Notes: generated by a model from the letters alone, not told the origin. Numbered from the stretch's first letter, positions 1 through 8,899 are shown. The stretch is DNA of 59,882 bases from Myxococcales bacterium (GCA_016191815.1 JACPVI010000031.1:1-59882); one strand, 5' to 3'. Translations and numbers: made by a program.

Positions 1-232
1 TCCCACCCTCGCCCCGCGCCCAGAGGGCATCGAACTGCCCGGGATCGATGCGCTCCGCCTGGAGCAAGGCCTGGGCGACGCTCTGGTAGCCGAAGCCGAC
101 CTCCACGCCCACCACGTCCCCGTCCTTCATCGCCAGGATGGCTCGCCGTTCGCCGTGCTGCACCCGGACGTACCCGGTGGCCTTCTCCTTGTGTGCTCGG
201 TACAAAACCTCGGCGAGCGGTGAAGCTCTCAT
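1..232 (-). CDS. DUF4388-like protein, N-terminal 77 residues (runs off the window)
   Basis: The reading frame starts at ATG 232 (MRASPLAEVLYRAHKEK) and leaves the window at base 1, so only the N-terminus is visible. It alternates short strands and helices (GYVRVQHGERRAILAMKDG, then SVAQALLQAERIDPGQFDAL). This resembles the DUF4388/PATAN-type domain common in myxobacterial regulatory and gliding-related proteins, which begins with a 'give lift to local expression of X, if not then load next' arrangement of strands and an LL..G.ID..Q.e.l-like segment. Function cannot be assigned from this fragment. The start is 51 bp from the stop of the TrmL-like gene on the same strand, so the two may be co-transcribed. 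Confidence 0.6.
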   Translation of the reverse strand, partial: MRASPLAEVLYRAHKEKATGYVRVQHGERRAILAMKDGDVVGVEVGFGYQSVAQALLQAERIDPGQFDALWARGEGG

Positions 233-283
233 GGGCGGGGCCAGTGTAGCCCCGGTCGGCGCCCTCTCCAACGAGACGGCGCC

Positions 284-757
284 TCAGGAGCCCGAAAGTT
301 GCCTCAGCGCTTCGTACGCGGCGATCCCCACCGCGGTGGAGAGGTTCAGCGACCGACGCTGCGGCAGCATCGGGATAGCCAACGGCTCGCCCGACCCGCC
401 GGCGAGCAACTCGCCCGTCAAGCCGTCCGGCTCGGGGCCGAAGACCAGGTGGTCGCCGGCCCGGAAATCGGCCTCCCACATCGGCCTCCTCGCCCGCGCC
501 GAGAAGAGGAACCGCCTCGCCTGGGGGAACTCGGAGAGGTAGGCGCCGTAGCTGCCGAAGAGCTTGAGGAAAACCTTGTCCCAGTAGTCGAGGCCGGCTC
601 GCTTGAGCTCACGGTCCGAAATCGAGAATCCCAGCGGCTCGATCAGGATCAGCCGTGACCCGGTCACCGCGCAGAGCCGAGCCACGTTGCCGGTGTTCGG
701 CGGGATCCGAGGCGAGACCAGCACCAGGTGGAGCGGAGGCGAAAGCGGCTTCAGCAT
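284..757 (-). CDS. trmL: tRNA (cytidine(34)-2'-O)-methyltransferase, TrmL-like (SPOUT)
   Basis: 157 residues, the usual length for TrmL. The SPOUT-family signatures are present: IPPNTGNVARLCAVTG near the N-terminus, FGPEPDGL in the middle and RRSLNLSTAVGIAAYEA near the C-terminus, which together form the trefoil-knot SAM site. The family methylates the 2'-O of the wobble base of tRNA-Leu isoacceptors in the cytoplasm. The frame is open further upstream, but homology begins at MLKPLSPPLHLVLVSP, so ATG 757 was chosen. The divergent DUF192 gene starts only 18 bp away, so the two promoters must overlap the neighbouring coding regions. Confidence 0.88.
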   Translation of the reverse strand: MLKPLSPPLHLVLVSPRIPPNTGNVARLCAVTGSRLILIEPLGFSISDRELKRAGLDYWDKVFLKLFGSYGAYLSEFPQARRFLFSARARRPMWEADFRAGDHLVFGPEPDGLTGELLAGGSGEPLAIPMLPQRRSLNLSTAVGIAAYEALRQLSGS

Positions 758-775
758 GGTGTAGATCCTCGACCG

Positions 776-1135
776 ATGCCGTTCAGGGTTTCCAACACCA
801 CCCGGGGCAAGCTCTTGGCTGACCGAGCCGAGCAGGCCACCGGCTTCCTCGCCCGCCTGGTCGGCCTGATGGGACGGAGGCACCTCGACTTCGGAGAGGG
901 CCTGCACCTGGTCCCCTGCAACTCCATCCACACGTTCTTCATGCGCATCCCCATCGATGCTCTTTTCCTGGACTCCAAAGGAGCGGTGGTCAAGGCCTAC
1001 CCCGCGCTCCCACCCTGGCGGGTCACCGGGATCTTCCTTCGGGCACGGTCCGTGCTAGAGCTGCCTGCGGGCACGATGGCGGGGAGCGGCACCCGCGAAG
1101 GCGACCAATTGCTATTCGAGCGAGCGACCCGCTGA
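776..1135 (+). CDS. DUF192 family protein
   Basis: 119 residues matching the DUF192 family: a short N-terminal strand, then GFLARLVGLMGRRHLDFGEG and CNSIHTFFMRIPIDALFLD, the family's hallmark segment, and a C-terminal VLELPAGT. No signal peptide is seen, although many relatives are secreted. Biochemical function of the family is not established. ATG 776 was chosen because homology starts immediately after it; the frame is open further upstream but overlaps the divergent trmL-like gene. Downstream is a PP2C phosphatase about 100 bp away on the same strand. Confidence 0.8.
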   Translation: MPFRVSNTTRGKLLADRAEQATGFLARLVGLMGRRHLDFGEGLHLVPCNSIHTFFMRIPIDALFLDSKGAVVKAYPALPPWRVTGIFLRARSVLELPAGTMAGSGTREGDQLLFERATR

Positions 1136-1235
1136 GGTAGGCTTTGACCGTTCGCTGGCCGCTTGATTAACCTCCGCGGTGCATGGGCTAGGATCGATGC
1201 TCGGTTCCCCTGTCCCCCTTCCAGGCACTCTCGGC

Positions 1236-2000
1236 ATGCGGATCGAGGTCGCGGGAAACACCCACGTTGGCATGAAGCGGAACCACAACGAGGACTCGTT
1301 CCTCGTTCTGGCCGAGGAGAAGCTCTTCTGCGTCGCGGATGGCATGGGCGGCCACTCCTCGGGAGAGATCGCCTCGCGGATCGCCGTCGACGAGATCGCC
1401 GAGTTCTTCCGCCTCACCGCTCGAGACATCGACGCCACCTGGCCCTACAAGATGGACAAGAGCCGCAACTACGACGAGAACCGGCTGGCCACCGGCATCA
1501 AGCTGGCCAACATCCGGATCTTCGAGCGGGCGGGCACCGATCAGAAGTTCAAGGGCATGGGCACCACCATCGTGTCGGTCTACTTCGCCGGCGGCTCGGT
1601 GTATCTCGCCCACGTCGGGGACAGCCGCGGATACTCCTTCCGAGACGGGGTGCTCGAGCAGCTGACCGAGGACCATTCGCTGCTCAACGACTACCTCAAG
1701 GCGAAGAAACTAAGCGCGGAGGAGATCGAGGCCTTCCCGCACAAGAACGTCATCGTTCGCGCCTTGGGGATGAAGGACACTGTCCTGGTCGACTTGAAGC
1801 GCCTGGACGTGCGTGGTGGCGACGTGTTCCTGCTCTGCTCCGACGGCCTTTCGGGCATGGTCCCCGACGCGCAGATCCAGGAGGTGCTCGGCTCGACGCC
1901 GGAGCTCGAGCAGGCCTGCGCGAAGCTCATCGACATGGCCAACGCCGCGGGCGGCAACGACAACGTCACCTGCGTGCTGGCGCGCTACGCGACGAATTGA
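1236..2000 (+). CDS. PP2C-family protein serine/threonine phosphatase
   Basis: 254 residues carrying the PP2C metal-binding motifs in order: RNHNEDSF, VADGMGGH, HVGDSRGY, LTEDHSLL, LLCSDGLSG and GGNDNVTCVL. All acidic metal ligands are present, so it should be an active soluble Mg/Mn-dependent phosphatase acting on Ser/Thr-phosphorylated proteins. There is no transmembrane segment. ATG 1236 (MRIEVAGNTHVGMKRN) fits the family's usual N-terminus; an in-frame ATG at 1179 would add 19 residues. No kinase lies beside it, so its partner is unknown; it is distinct from the atypical PP2C at 38156-39016. Confidence 0.92.
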   Translation: MRIEVAGNTHVGMKRNHNEDSFLVLAEEKLFCVADGMGGHSSGEIASRIAVDEIAEFFRLTARDIDATWPYKMDKSRNYDENRLATGIKLANIRIFERAGTDQKFKGMGTTIVSVYFAGGSVYLAHVGDSRGYSFRDGVLEQLTEDHSLLNDYLKAKKLSAEEIEAFPHKNVIVRALGMKDTVLVDLKRLDVRGGDVFLLCSDGLSGMVPDAQIQEVLGSTPELEQACAKLIDMANAAGGNDNVTCVLARYATN

Positions 2001-2030
2001 GCCGTGGGTGAAGCCCCGGGCCGGGACCAG

Positions 2031-3056
2031 CTAGGCGGGCACCACCCGGCCTCCTGGAAGCACCACCGCATCCTCGAGCTGCGCCTGCGGCGTCACGCTT
2101 GCTCCGTCGAGCACCGCCACCCGGTTGAGCGCGGCGCCTCGGCCCACTCGGGAGAACCGGCCCACCGAGACCCCCGCGCCGATCCGGACGTCGTCCTCGA
2201 GCACGCAGCCCTCCGCGAAGAAGGCCGGACCTGCCACCCTCGCTCCCGAGAGCACCGCCGAAGGGTGAGCCCAAAAGTTTCCCTCCCCGCGGTGCGCCGG
2301 GTCGAGCGGCCAGGAGCCCAAGAACGTCCCGCCTGGCACCCTGCCGAACAGGAGATCGCGATGCGCCGCCGCGTACCGCTCGAGCGTGCCGAGATCCGAC
2401 CAGTAGGCGGAGCGCGACTCCAACAGGTGTCCCCGCACCGTGGCGCCGGCCGCGATCAGCCGCGGATACACGTCGCGGTTGATGTCCTCTGGCCCCTGCT
2501 CCATGTGCTCGAGCACCTGCGGCGAGAGCACGTGAACCCCAGAGAAGTGCCAGGACGATAGTCGGTCGCCTCCCGGACCGCGGCCGGCGATCCGCCGCAC
2601 GGCACCGCCGCCATCGATCTCCACTGGCGCGTAGCCCTGGCCGGCCGGCATCGGGAGCAGCACCATGGTGGCCGCAGCCGCGCTGCGGCGATGCGCCTCG
2701 AGGATCGGGCCCAGCTCCGCCGCGAGCAGCACGTCCCCGTTGACCACTGGCGCCGGCCCGTCCGCCAGCATGGCCGCCAGCCCGCGGATGCCGCCGCCAG
2801 TCCCCCGGATCTCCGGCTCGCGGACCGTGGTCAGCGAGAGTCCCATCCGCTCGCACTCCGCGCGGGCGACCCTCTCCATCACCTCCGGAAGCCAGTGGGT
2901 GTTGATGCCTACCGCCGTGACACCCGCCCGGCGAAGCCCGGCGAGCGCGTACCTGAGCAGCGGCTGCCCGAGCAGCGGCACGGCCGGCTTGGGCCATAGC
3001 TCGGTGAGCGGCCTCAGCCGCGTGCCCAGCCCGGCGCAGAGGACGATGGCCTTCAT
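2031..3056 (-). CDS. murU: sugar-1-phosphate nucleotidylyltransferase, MurU-like with C-terminal beta-helix
   Basis: 341 residues. The N-terminal 230 residues are a nucleotidyltransferase domain with the signature GLGTRLRPLTELWPKPAVPL and VVNGDVLL. The C-terminal 100 residues (AHPSAVLSGARVAGPAFFAEG onward) look like left-handed beta-helix hexapeptide repeats, which the short Pseudomonas MurU lacks. The gene lies downstream of an AmgK-like kinase, the arrangement of the cell-wall recycling pathway in which AmgK phosphorylates MurNAc and MurU makes UDP-MurNAc. That context is the main reason for the call; a mannose- or glucose-1-phosphate nucleotidylyltransferase is the alternative. ATG 3056 begins exactly at MKAIVLCAGLG; upstream in-frame codons look non-coding. 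Confidence 0.75.
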   Translation of the reverse strand: MKAIVLCAGLGTRLRPLTELWPKPAVPLLGQPLLRYALAGLRRAGVTAVGINTHWLPEVMERVARAECERMGLSLTTVREPEIRGTGGGIRGLAAMLADGPAPVVNGDVLLAAELGPILEAHRRSAAAATMVLLPMPAGQGYAPVEIDGGGAVRRIAGRGPGGDRLSSWHFSGVHVLSPQVLEHMEQGPEDINRDVYPRLIAAGATVRGHLLESRSAYWSDLGTLERYAAAHRDLLFGRVPGGTFLGSWPLDPAHRGEGNFWAHPSAVLSGARVAGPAFFAEGCVLEDDVRIGAGVSVGRFSRVGRGAALNRVAVLDGASVTPQAQLEDAVVLPGGRVVPA

Positions 3057-3230
3057 CGCGCGCCGTCCAGCTTCGCGCCGACCGGAGGCGAGGTACAGGC
3101 CAATTCCTCTCTCGGCGAGGGCATTGCCGGCGAGCGCAGCACCGGCCGCCCGGCGATTGCGGCCGGCTCGACCCATGCGGAGCCGCCTTCTCCCCCACCC
3201 AGCCCGAGCGCCCCGCCGCGCCGCACTGAG

Positions 3231-4304
3231 TCAGCCCAGCTCGGGGACGTAGCGCGCGACGATCGCGCGGAGGTCGCCCAGCTCGGGCCTGCGCTCCAAG
3301 GCCTGCCGGACGTACCGGAGCGAGGCGGGGATGGAGACCAGGAAGCCCGGGTTACCCTTCACGCGGCTTATGTACTCGAAGCGCCCTGCGTCCTTGAGCT
3401 TGCGCTGGACGGTGAGCAGGTCGAAGAGGTCCTTGAAGGCTGCCGCGTCGATCCGCTCGCCGCTCTCGCGCTCGAAGGCGCCGAGGTAGCGGTCGAGCAT
3501 CCGCTCCACGAAGGCGCGGTCCAGCTCGACGTAGCTGTCGCGCAAGAGCGCCACCAGATCGTACTGGCGGGGACCCAGGAGGGCGTCCTGGAAGTCGATC
3601 ACCGCGATCTCCCCGCCCTTCACCATGAGGTTTCGGCTCTGGTAGTCGCGGTGGGTGAAGCCCCGCGGCTCGGCCGCCAGCCGGGAGGAGATGCGCCGGA
3701 AGATCTTGTCCAGCTCTGCCCGCTCTGCAGCTCTGGGCTGCTTCCCACTCCAGGTCTCGAGTCCCCACTCCCGGAAGTGGTGCAGCTCCCAGTCGTAGAG
3801 GTCCTCGTCGAAGGCGCGGGTGAAAGCCAGGCAGTCGGGGTCGGCGTCGCGCTCCGCCCTCGAGCGCAGCATGGCCAGAAGCTCCACCGCCCGGCCGTAC
3901 AGCGCCTCGCGGTCACCCTGCACCAGCGCCGCCTCGAAGGTGACGTCCCCCAGGTCCTCCAGCACCATCATCCCCGCCTGCTCGTCGTAGCGGAGGATCT
4001 CCGGCACCCGCACCCCGAGCCGCTTGAGGTAGCGCTGCACGTTCAGGAAGGGCAGCTCCTTGGGAGGCCCGCCCCTGGTCGCCTCTTCGCTTCTCCCCGC
4101 GTCGGGCGGCATCACCATCACCACGTAGCTGCTCGGGGGAGCGCCGACCCGGTAGTACGAGCGGTTGCTCGCGTCGCCCTTGAGCTTCTTCACCGGCGAG
4201 TGGCTCGAGGAAACCCCGGTGGTCTCCGCGATGAGCGAGCGCATCCGCTCATCCAGGCTCGGCCCGGATTCCGTGGCCGCCATTCTGTTCGGCTCAGCGC
4301 TCAC
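3231..4304 (-). CDS. amgK: aminoglycoside-phosphotransferase-family kinase, AmgK-like
   Basis: 357 residues of the COG3178/APH-like kinase family. Visible motifs are LKGDASNRSYYRV (nucleotide loop), MMVLEDLGDVTFE (hinge), FTHRDYQSRNLMV (catalytic loop with Asp and Asn) and AVIDFQDALLGPRQYDL (metal-binding Asp). Known family members phosphorylate the anomeric carbon of MurNAc/GlcNAc released by cell-wall turnover. The MurU-like partner follows 174 bp downstream on the same strand. Its start region overlaps the end of the upstream hypothetical gene by 11 bp, suggesting translational coupling. A second Met at residue 8 (4283) is a possible alternative start. Confidence 0.8.
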   Translation of the reverse strand: MSAEPNRMAATESGPSLDERMRSLIAETTGVSSSHSPVKKLKGDASNRSYYRVGAPPSSYVVMVMPPDAGRSEEATRGGPPKELPFLNVQRYLKRLGVRVPEILRYDEQAGMMVLEDLGDVTFEAALVQGDREALYGRAVELLAMLRSRAERDADPDCLAFTRAFDEDLYDWELHHFREWGLETWSGKQPRAAERAELDKIFRRISSRLAAEPRGFTHRDYQSRNLMVKGGEIAVIDFQDALLGPRQYDLVALLRDSYVELDRAFVERMLDRYLGAFERESGERIDAAAFKDLFDLLTVQRKLKDAGRFEYISRVKGNPGFLVSIPASLRYVRQALERRPELGDLRAIVARYVPELG

Positions 4305-5157
4305 GTCGGAGCGGAAGGAGATCGTAAGGGATGGCCAAGAGCGTGGGGAAGCGGTGCACCTTGGGAGGCACCGCGCGGAGCTGCGCCTCGCCGAACCCGC
4401 GGGTGAGCACGATCACGATCACCGGCTCGTTCCGGTCGTTCTGCCCCGGCCCCACCCGGAGAATGCCCCGCACCGTGAACAACAGCCGAATGCACTCCTC
4501 CACCGCCGCGGCCAGCTCCGGATCCTCCTGCTCCTCGGAGTGCCCCTCGCGGTGCGCGTCCTCCCGGAAGAGGATCCCCGGGTCCTGCGCCGCGTGGAGG
4601 AGCGCCATCGCGTCCATCGGCCGATCGGGCCGCGGCAGGGGCGGAGGGTCCGCCACTCCCCTCAGCGCGGTCGCCGCCGCCGCCTGCTCCAGCTTGGCCA
4701 GCGCCGCCTTGACCGGATCCGAGGAGCGCTCGAACCCGTCCCGCACCGCTTTCCTGTGGGCCGGGTGCGCGCCGCGCCTGGCGAGCGCGTTTCGCGCGCC
4801 CTCCTTCTGATTGGGCTTTTGCGCCTCGTCCTTGCCCTTGACCGCTTCCTCGCGCGCTTGCTCTTGGTCGCGCTCGAGCTTGTTCTCGCGGTCCTCGTGG
4901 GACTCGTTCCAGGGTGTCCAGGCTTCGCTTTGCTTCTCGGCCTCCTTTTGCAGTTCCTCGTGCGTCATCTCGCCTTCGGGCTTGGCCTCGGCCGACAGCC
5001 CCTCCCCCTCCTCCATCGGCTCAGCCTGGTGAACCGCCGCCTTCGGAGCGCGGATCTTTTCGGGGCGCTCGGTTGACCTCGGGCGGCGGGGCCTTTGCGC
5101 GGCCTGGGGGCCCCCCTGCTGCGAAGAGGGAACACGAGGAGGAGGAACCTTCGTCAC
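4294..5157 (-). CDS. hypothetical protein with long charged N-terminal half
   Basis: 287 residues from GTG 5157; not recognised. Residues 1-130 are low-complexity, Pro/Arg/Lys/Glu-rich and probably disordered. Residues 200-287 look folded (AAVEECIRLLFTVRGILRVG, then VIVIVLTRGFGEAQLRAV and PTLLAIPYDLLPL). No signal peptide or membrane segment is evident. Its 3' end overlaps the AmgK-like gene by 11 bp, so the three minus-strand genes probably form an operon and this protein may serve cell-wall recycling, but that is only a context argument. The GTG lies 24 bp from the divergent zinc-finger gene start. Confidence 0.6.
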   Translation of the reverse strand: MTKVPPPRVPSSQQGGPQAAQRPRRPRSTERPEKIRAPKAAVHQAEPMEEGEGLSAEAKPEGEMTHEELQKEAEKQSEAWTPWNESHEDRENKLERDQEQAREEAVKGKDEAQKPNQKEGARNALARRGAHPAHRKAVRDGFERSSDPVKAALAKLEQAAAATALRGVADPPPLPRPDRPMDAMALLHAAQDPGILFREDAHREGHSEEQEDPELAAAVEECIRLLFTVRGILRVGPGQNDRNEPVIVIVLTRGFGEAQLRAVPPKVHRFPTLLAIPYDLLPLRRER

Positions 5158-5181
5158 GGGGAGGCTATCTTAGGTCCCTTC

Positions 5182-5406
5182 ATGCCGGTCGACCACGGGA
5201 AGCGGGACTACGGGCGGTGCCCGTGCAGCGGGGTGTACGAGAACCGCTTCGTGGAGGTCCGAATGACGGTCAACGGGAAGGTGGTCGTGCTCACCGACGT
5301 GCCTCAAGGCGCCTGCCCCCTGTGTGGCTCTCGCGTGTACAAGGCGGAAGTGCTCGAGCGCATCGAGTCCTTGATGAAGGGCGAGCGCTTCAAACGGGCG
5401 ACCTGA
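5182..5406 (+). CDS. small YgiT-type zinc-finger protein
   Basis: 74 residues with two CxC/CxxC knuckles: CPCSGVYENRF near residue 14 and CPLCGSRVYKAEVLERIE near residue 46. This spacing and the intervening strand-rich segment (VRMTVNGKVVVLTDVPQG) match the YgiT/MqsA-type zinc-binding domain without the HTH half. Such single-domain proteins often accompany toxin-antitoxin genes, but no toxin partner is adjacent here. ATG 5182 is taken because the Cys motif follows closely; the frame remains open upstream. Confidence 0.65.
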   Translation: MPVDHGKRDYGRCPCSGVYENRFVEVRMTVNGKVVVLTDVPQGACPLCGSRVYKAEVLERIESLMKGERFKRAT

Positions 5407-5477
5407 GCACCCCCGACCCGCCCGGCCGCCCTACAAACTCCAGGCGGCGCGGGCCCGGCCTTGGGTATACAGGCGCC

Positions 5478-6842
5478 ATGCGATTCCACGAGAACGTCCT
5501 CACCGCGATCGGAAACACCCCCCTGGTCAGGCTCGGCAAGCTGGTCGGGCCGAACGACGCCGCCGTGCTGCTCAAGTGCGAGTTCATGAACCCGGGCGGC
5601 TCGGTGAAGGACCGGATGGCGCTCCACATCCTCGAGAAGGCGGAGCGGGCCGGCCTGCTCAAGCCGGGCGGGACGATCGTGGAGAACACCTCGGGCAACA
5701 CCGGCATGGGCATCGCCCTCGCCGCGGCGGTGAAGGGCTACCGCTGCATCTTCACGATGCCGGACAAGATGTCGACGGAGAAGATCAACCGGCTCAAGGC
5801 GCTGGGCGCCCAGGTCGTCGTCACCCCCACCAACGTCCCCGCCGATGACCCGAAGAGCTACTACGAGACTGCCAAGCGCATCGCCCGGGAGACTCCGGGC
5901 AGCTTCTACGTCAACCAGTACCACAACCCCGACAACATCGAGGCCCACTACGTCACCACCGGCCCGGAGATCTGGGAGCAGACCGAGGGGAGGATCGACT
6001 ACTTCGTGGCGGGGCTGGGCACCGGCGGGACGATGAGCGGAGCGGGGAAGTTCTTCAAGGAGAAGAAGCCGGCGATCCGCAACATCGGGGTGGACCCGAT
6101 CGGGTCGGTCTACCAGGGGTACTTCAAGACCAAGAAGCTCCCCCCGCCGCACGTCTACAAGGTGGAGGGCATCGGCGAGGACATGCTCTGCCAGGCGATG
6201 GACTTCTCGGTGGTCGACGACGTGAGGCAGGTGGACGACCGCCAGTGCTTCGTGGCCGCCCGCCGGCTGGCCCGCGAGGAGGGCATCTTCGCCGGTGGCT
6301 CTTCCGGCGGCGCGGTGCACGTGGCGGTAGAGCTGGCCAAGGAGGTCGGTCGGGGCAAGGTCATCGTCTGCCTGCTGCCAGACTCGGGCTCGAGCTACAT
6401 CTCGAAGTTCTATTCGGACGAGTGGATGCGCGACAACGGCTTCCTCGAGGAGCGTGGCCCGGGCACCGTGGCGGACGTCATCCGCTCGCGGCAGGGGCAG
6501 GTGATCGCCGCGCGGCGGGGAGAGCGGATCGATCAGATCATCGAGACCATGAAGCGCCACGGCATCAGCCAGATGCCGGTGGTGGGTAAGGACGACGCCG
6601 CCGAGGGGATGATCCACGAGTACGACCTGCTCAACGCCCTGGTGAGCGGCGCCAAGAAGCTCAGCGACCCCATCGACCCCATCGTCGCGCCGCTGCAGGG
6701 AGTGGTGAGCCCGGACACCTCCATCGCCAAGCTGCGCGAGGTCTTCGCCGAGGACAACGTGGCGGTGGTCCGAGAGGGACAAAAGGTGGTCGCGATCGTC
6801 ACCAAGATCGATCTCATCGACTACCTGGCCAGCCGCGAGTGA
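5478..6842 (+). CDS. cystathionine beta-synthase with CBS-domain pair
   Basis: 454 residues. The fold type II PLP domain has the lysine motif NPGGSVKDRMA (Lys44), the substrate loop ENTSGNTGMG and the phosphate-binding AGLGTGGTMSG. Residues from about 330 to the end form a Bateman module of two CBS domains (TVADVIRSRQ; VAPLQGVVSPDTS). This architecture is that of cystathionine beta-synthase, condensing serine and homocysteine to cystathionine, rather than cysteine synthase, which lacks CBS domains. A cystathionine gamma-synthase/lyase lies 2.1 kb away, completing transsulfuration. The N-terminal heme segment of the animal enzyme is absent, as usual in bacteria. ATG 5478 gives the canonical FHENVLTAIGNTPLVRL start. 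Confidence 0.9.
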   Translation: MRFHENVLTAIGNTPLVRLGKLVGPNDAAVLLKCEFMNPGGSVKDRMALHILEKAERAGLLKPGGTIVENTSGNTGMGIALAAAVKGYRCIFTMPDKMSTEKINRLKALGAQVVVTPTNVPADDPKSYYETAKRIARETPGSFYVNQYHNPDNIEAHYVTTGPEIWEQTEGRIDYFVAGLGTGGTMSGAGKFFKEKKPAIRNIGVDPIGSVYQGYFKTKKLPPPHVYKVEGIGEDMLCQAMDFSVVDDVRQVDDRQCFVAARRLAREEGIFAGGSSGGAVHVAVELAKEVGRGKVIVCLLPDSGSSYISKFYSDEWMRDNGFLEERGPGTVADVIRSRQGQVIAARRGERIDQIIETMKRHGISQMPVVGKDDAAEGMIHEYDLLNALVSGAKKLSDPIDPIVAPLQGVVSPDTSIAKLREVFAEDNVAVVREGQKVVAIVTKIDLIDYLASRE

Positions 6843-6847
6843 AGCAG

Positions 6848-8899
6848 CTACTGGGCCCGGAAGACGAACGCGACCGGCTGGTTCCGCGCGAAGACCTCGG
6901 AGGACCGCGGGGCCGGCTCCTTGCCGTAGTAGATCTCGGCCACGCCTCCGCAGGGGCTCTTGACTTCGAGGGAGCGCGCGTTCAGCGGCACCAAGATGAG
7001 GTCTCCGTTCCGCGCGTGGATCGGCCCGGGGAGGATCTCCGCCACACAGGCGCTGCTCATACTGATTCGGACGTACAGCCGCCCTTCCTCGCGCGGCGGG
7101 ATCGGCGCGTAGGACTGCGGCGGCACGAAGGCATCATGGGCGGGCGCGGTCCGGTCGTCCCTGGGTGCCGGTGGCGATCCCCGGCCGGCGTTGACCGGGA
7201 ATTGTGCCCCAGCGGCGGCACCTCCGCCGGAGGGCCCTGACGCCGTTCCAGCGGCCGGCGGTGTGGTGCTTGGCGCCGACTTGACGGGATACGGTGCTCC
7301 AGCTTGGGTGAGAGGGGCCGCTCCACCGCCCGAGGGGGCCGCGCCTGGCGCCGACTTGACGGAGTATTGCGCGCCGGCGTGCGCGGCCGCTCCACCGGCC
7401 AAGGGCTCCGGTGGCGCGGCTGGCGCGGTATTGAAGGAGTGTGGTGCGCCGGCTTGCGGGACCGCTCCGCCCGAGGACGCTGGCGCCAACCCTCCGGGCG
7501 GCGCGTGGGCGGAGACCGTTGAGCCCGATGATGCGGCGGAGCCGTGGGCTTCGGGAGAGAGCGCACGATGATGACCCGCGTCCGGGGGACGGTAGTAGGT
7601 GTACCCGCCCACGTTCACCAGCAAACCGCTCGTCGCTTGACTCGCCGCCGGAGCCCCGGCATCCGCGGAGGCTTGGGAGAGAGCCGGCGGTGGGGTGGCG
7701 CTGCTCGCCCTGGCGCTCCGGACCTCGTCAAAGCACTTGCGGGGAATGCCCGGCCCGTCGTCCGACAGCTCGAGCTTGGTGAGCTCGGCCTCCGTGAACG
7801 AGGCCATCGCCGCGCAGTGGCGCTCTGCCTTCGGCTTCCAGGAGGTGTACGCGTCGATCCAGCAGACGGCGCAGCGGGTGTTGGCGGCGTCCTCGGCCAT
7901 GAGCAGCGACACGCCCGCCTCCCCGCCCTCTCGGTTCTCGAGTGCGCGGAGGATCGCCGCCGGGCTCACCCTCGCGCATCGGCACGCCTTCACCTCGATC
8001 GAGTGGCGGAACGCCCCCTTTTGCTCCGGGTCCCCTTCGAGCGCGCTCGCCCGCCCGGCGAGTAGCTTCCACTTCGTCATCGGCTCGAGCTCGCGGACCG
8101 CGCGGACAAGCTCGGTGACTTGAGCCCGTTGGCTCCCTTCGGCGGCGCTCGCCCCTCCGCCAGGTGTCCCGGCCGCGGAAGGCTCCTCCGCGCTCGCTGC
8201 CGGCCGGGAGGCAGCGCCGGCCTCCCCAGCCGCTTCCACGTTCGCAGCCGGCCGGGGGGCGGCAACGGACTCCCTGGGCAGCTCGGTCTTCGAGGATCTC
8301 CTGCTCAACGCCTCGGAGACGGCGTTCTGGCACTTGAGGCCCTCGGCGTACAGCCAGCTCCGGTAGGAGCCGTACTCCGCCAAGACCTGCGCATGCACCC
8401 GCGACTTCTCCATCAGCTGCTGGGCCTGAGAAAACAGGTCGGCCCGAACGCGCGAGCGGCAGCTGGCGGCGCCGCTCGGGCGGTCCCTCACGCCCCCGCG
8501 CTTCACCTGGTAGCGAGCGCCGAGGTAGGGCCGGTCGAGGTCGGCCAGCGCCAGAGCATCCAGCTCGTGGAGAGCGGCGGTCTTCTTCACCACCTCTGCC
8601 GCCTTCTCGCAGGCGGCGATGGCCCGGGCGCAGTCGGGGCTCGGCTCCTCCTTGGGCTTCTTGGTCCAGCCGCCGTTCCATTCGCCGCGGGGGTCGAAGC
8701 ACCAGGTGGCCACCGAATCGAGCCCCATCGAGAGGGTGGAGTCCTCCTGGGCGGCCTGCTTGAGCCCGTGCGCGTCGCGCAGCTCGGGCGCCTCGCACTG
8801 CTTGGGCAGGGGGGGAGGCTTCCGCGGCTTGGCGGCCCGCGCGGCGATGCACGCAAGCCCCACCCCGACGACCGCGATTCGCGCGATGCGCAGACTCAA
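6848..8899 (-). CDS. secreted low-complexity hypothetical protein
   Basis: 683 residues if started at TTG 8899, which gives a plausible signal peptide (SLRIARIAVVGVGLACIAARA). No better codon was found; ATG is absent near the 5' end. The mature N-terminal part (to about residue 350) is helical and Cys-containing (CFDPRGEWNGGW; CRCARVSPAAILRALENREG; CAVCWIDAYTSW). It is followed by an Ala/Pro/Gly-rich segment with repeats near residues 480-575, and a compact C-terminal domain (RLYVRISMSSACVAEILPG to the end). No family recognised. It is convergent with, and 5 bp from, the cystathionine beta-synthase gene. Confidence 0.6.
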   Translation of the reverse strand: MSLRIARIAVVGVGLACIAARAAKPRKPPPLPKQCEAPELRDAHGLKQAAQEDSTLSMGLDSVATWCFDPRGEWNGGWTKKPKEEPSPDCARAIAACEKAAEVVKKTAALHELDALALADLDRPYLGARYQVKRGGVRDRPSGAASCRSRVRADLFSQAQQLMEKSRVHAQVLAEYGSYRSWLYAEGLKCQNAVSEALSRRSSKTELPRESVAAPRPAANVEAAGEAGAASRPAASAEEPSAAGTPGGGASAAEGSQRAQVTELVRAVRELEPMTKWKLLAGRASALEGDPEQKGAFRHSIEVKACRCARVSPAAILRALENREGGEAGVSLLMAEDAANTRCAVCWIDAYTSWKPKAERHCAAMASFTEAELTKLELSDDGPGIPRKCFDEVRSARASSATPPPALSQASADAGAPAASQATSGLLVNVGGYTYYRPPDAGHHRALSPEAHGSAASSGSTVSAHAPPGGLAPASSGGAVPQAGAPHSFNTAPAAPPEPLAGGAAAHAGAQYSVKSAPGAAPSGGGAAPLTQAGAPYPVKSAPSTTPPAAGTASGPSGGGAAAGAQFPVNAGRGSPPAPRDDRTAPAHDAFVPPQSYAPIPPREEGRLYVRISMSSACVAEILPGPIHARNGDLILVPLNARSLEVKSPCGGVAEIYYGKEPAPRSSEVFARNQPVAFVFRAQ
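7180..7460 (-). repeat. in-frame degenerate repeats in the secreted protein
   Basis: Four imperfect copies of an element reading AGA(P/Q)..(F/V)...AP, spaced about 20-27 codons and separated by Ala/Pro/Gly linkers: AGAPHSFNTAP, AGAQYSVKSAP, AGAPYPVKSAP and AGAQFPVNAG. They form a flexible linker between the helical N-terminal half and the small C-terminal domain. Confidence 0.6.

Noticed and set aside
1966-3198. Long open frame antisense to the MurU-like gene
   Set aside because: Arg/Gly/Ala-rich shadow of the real gene caused by high GC; no family match.
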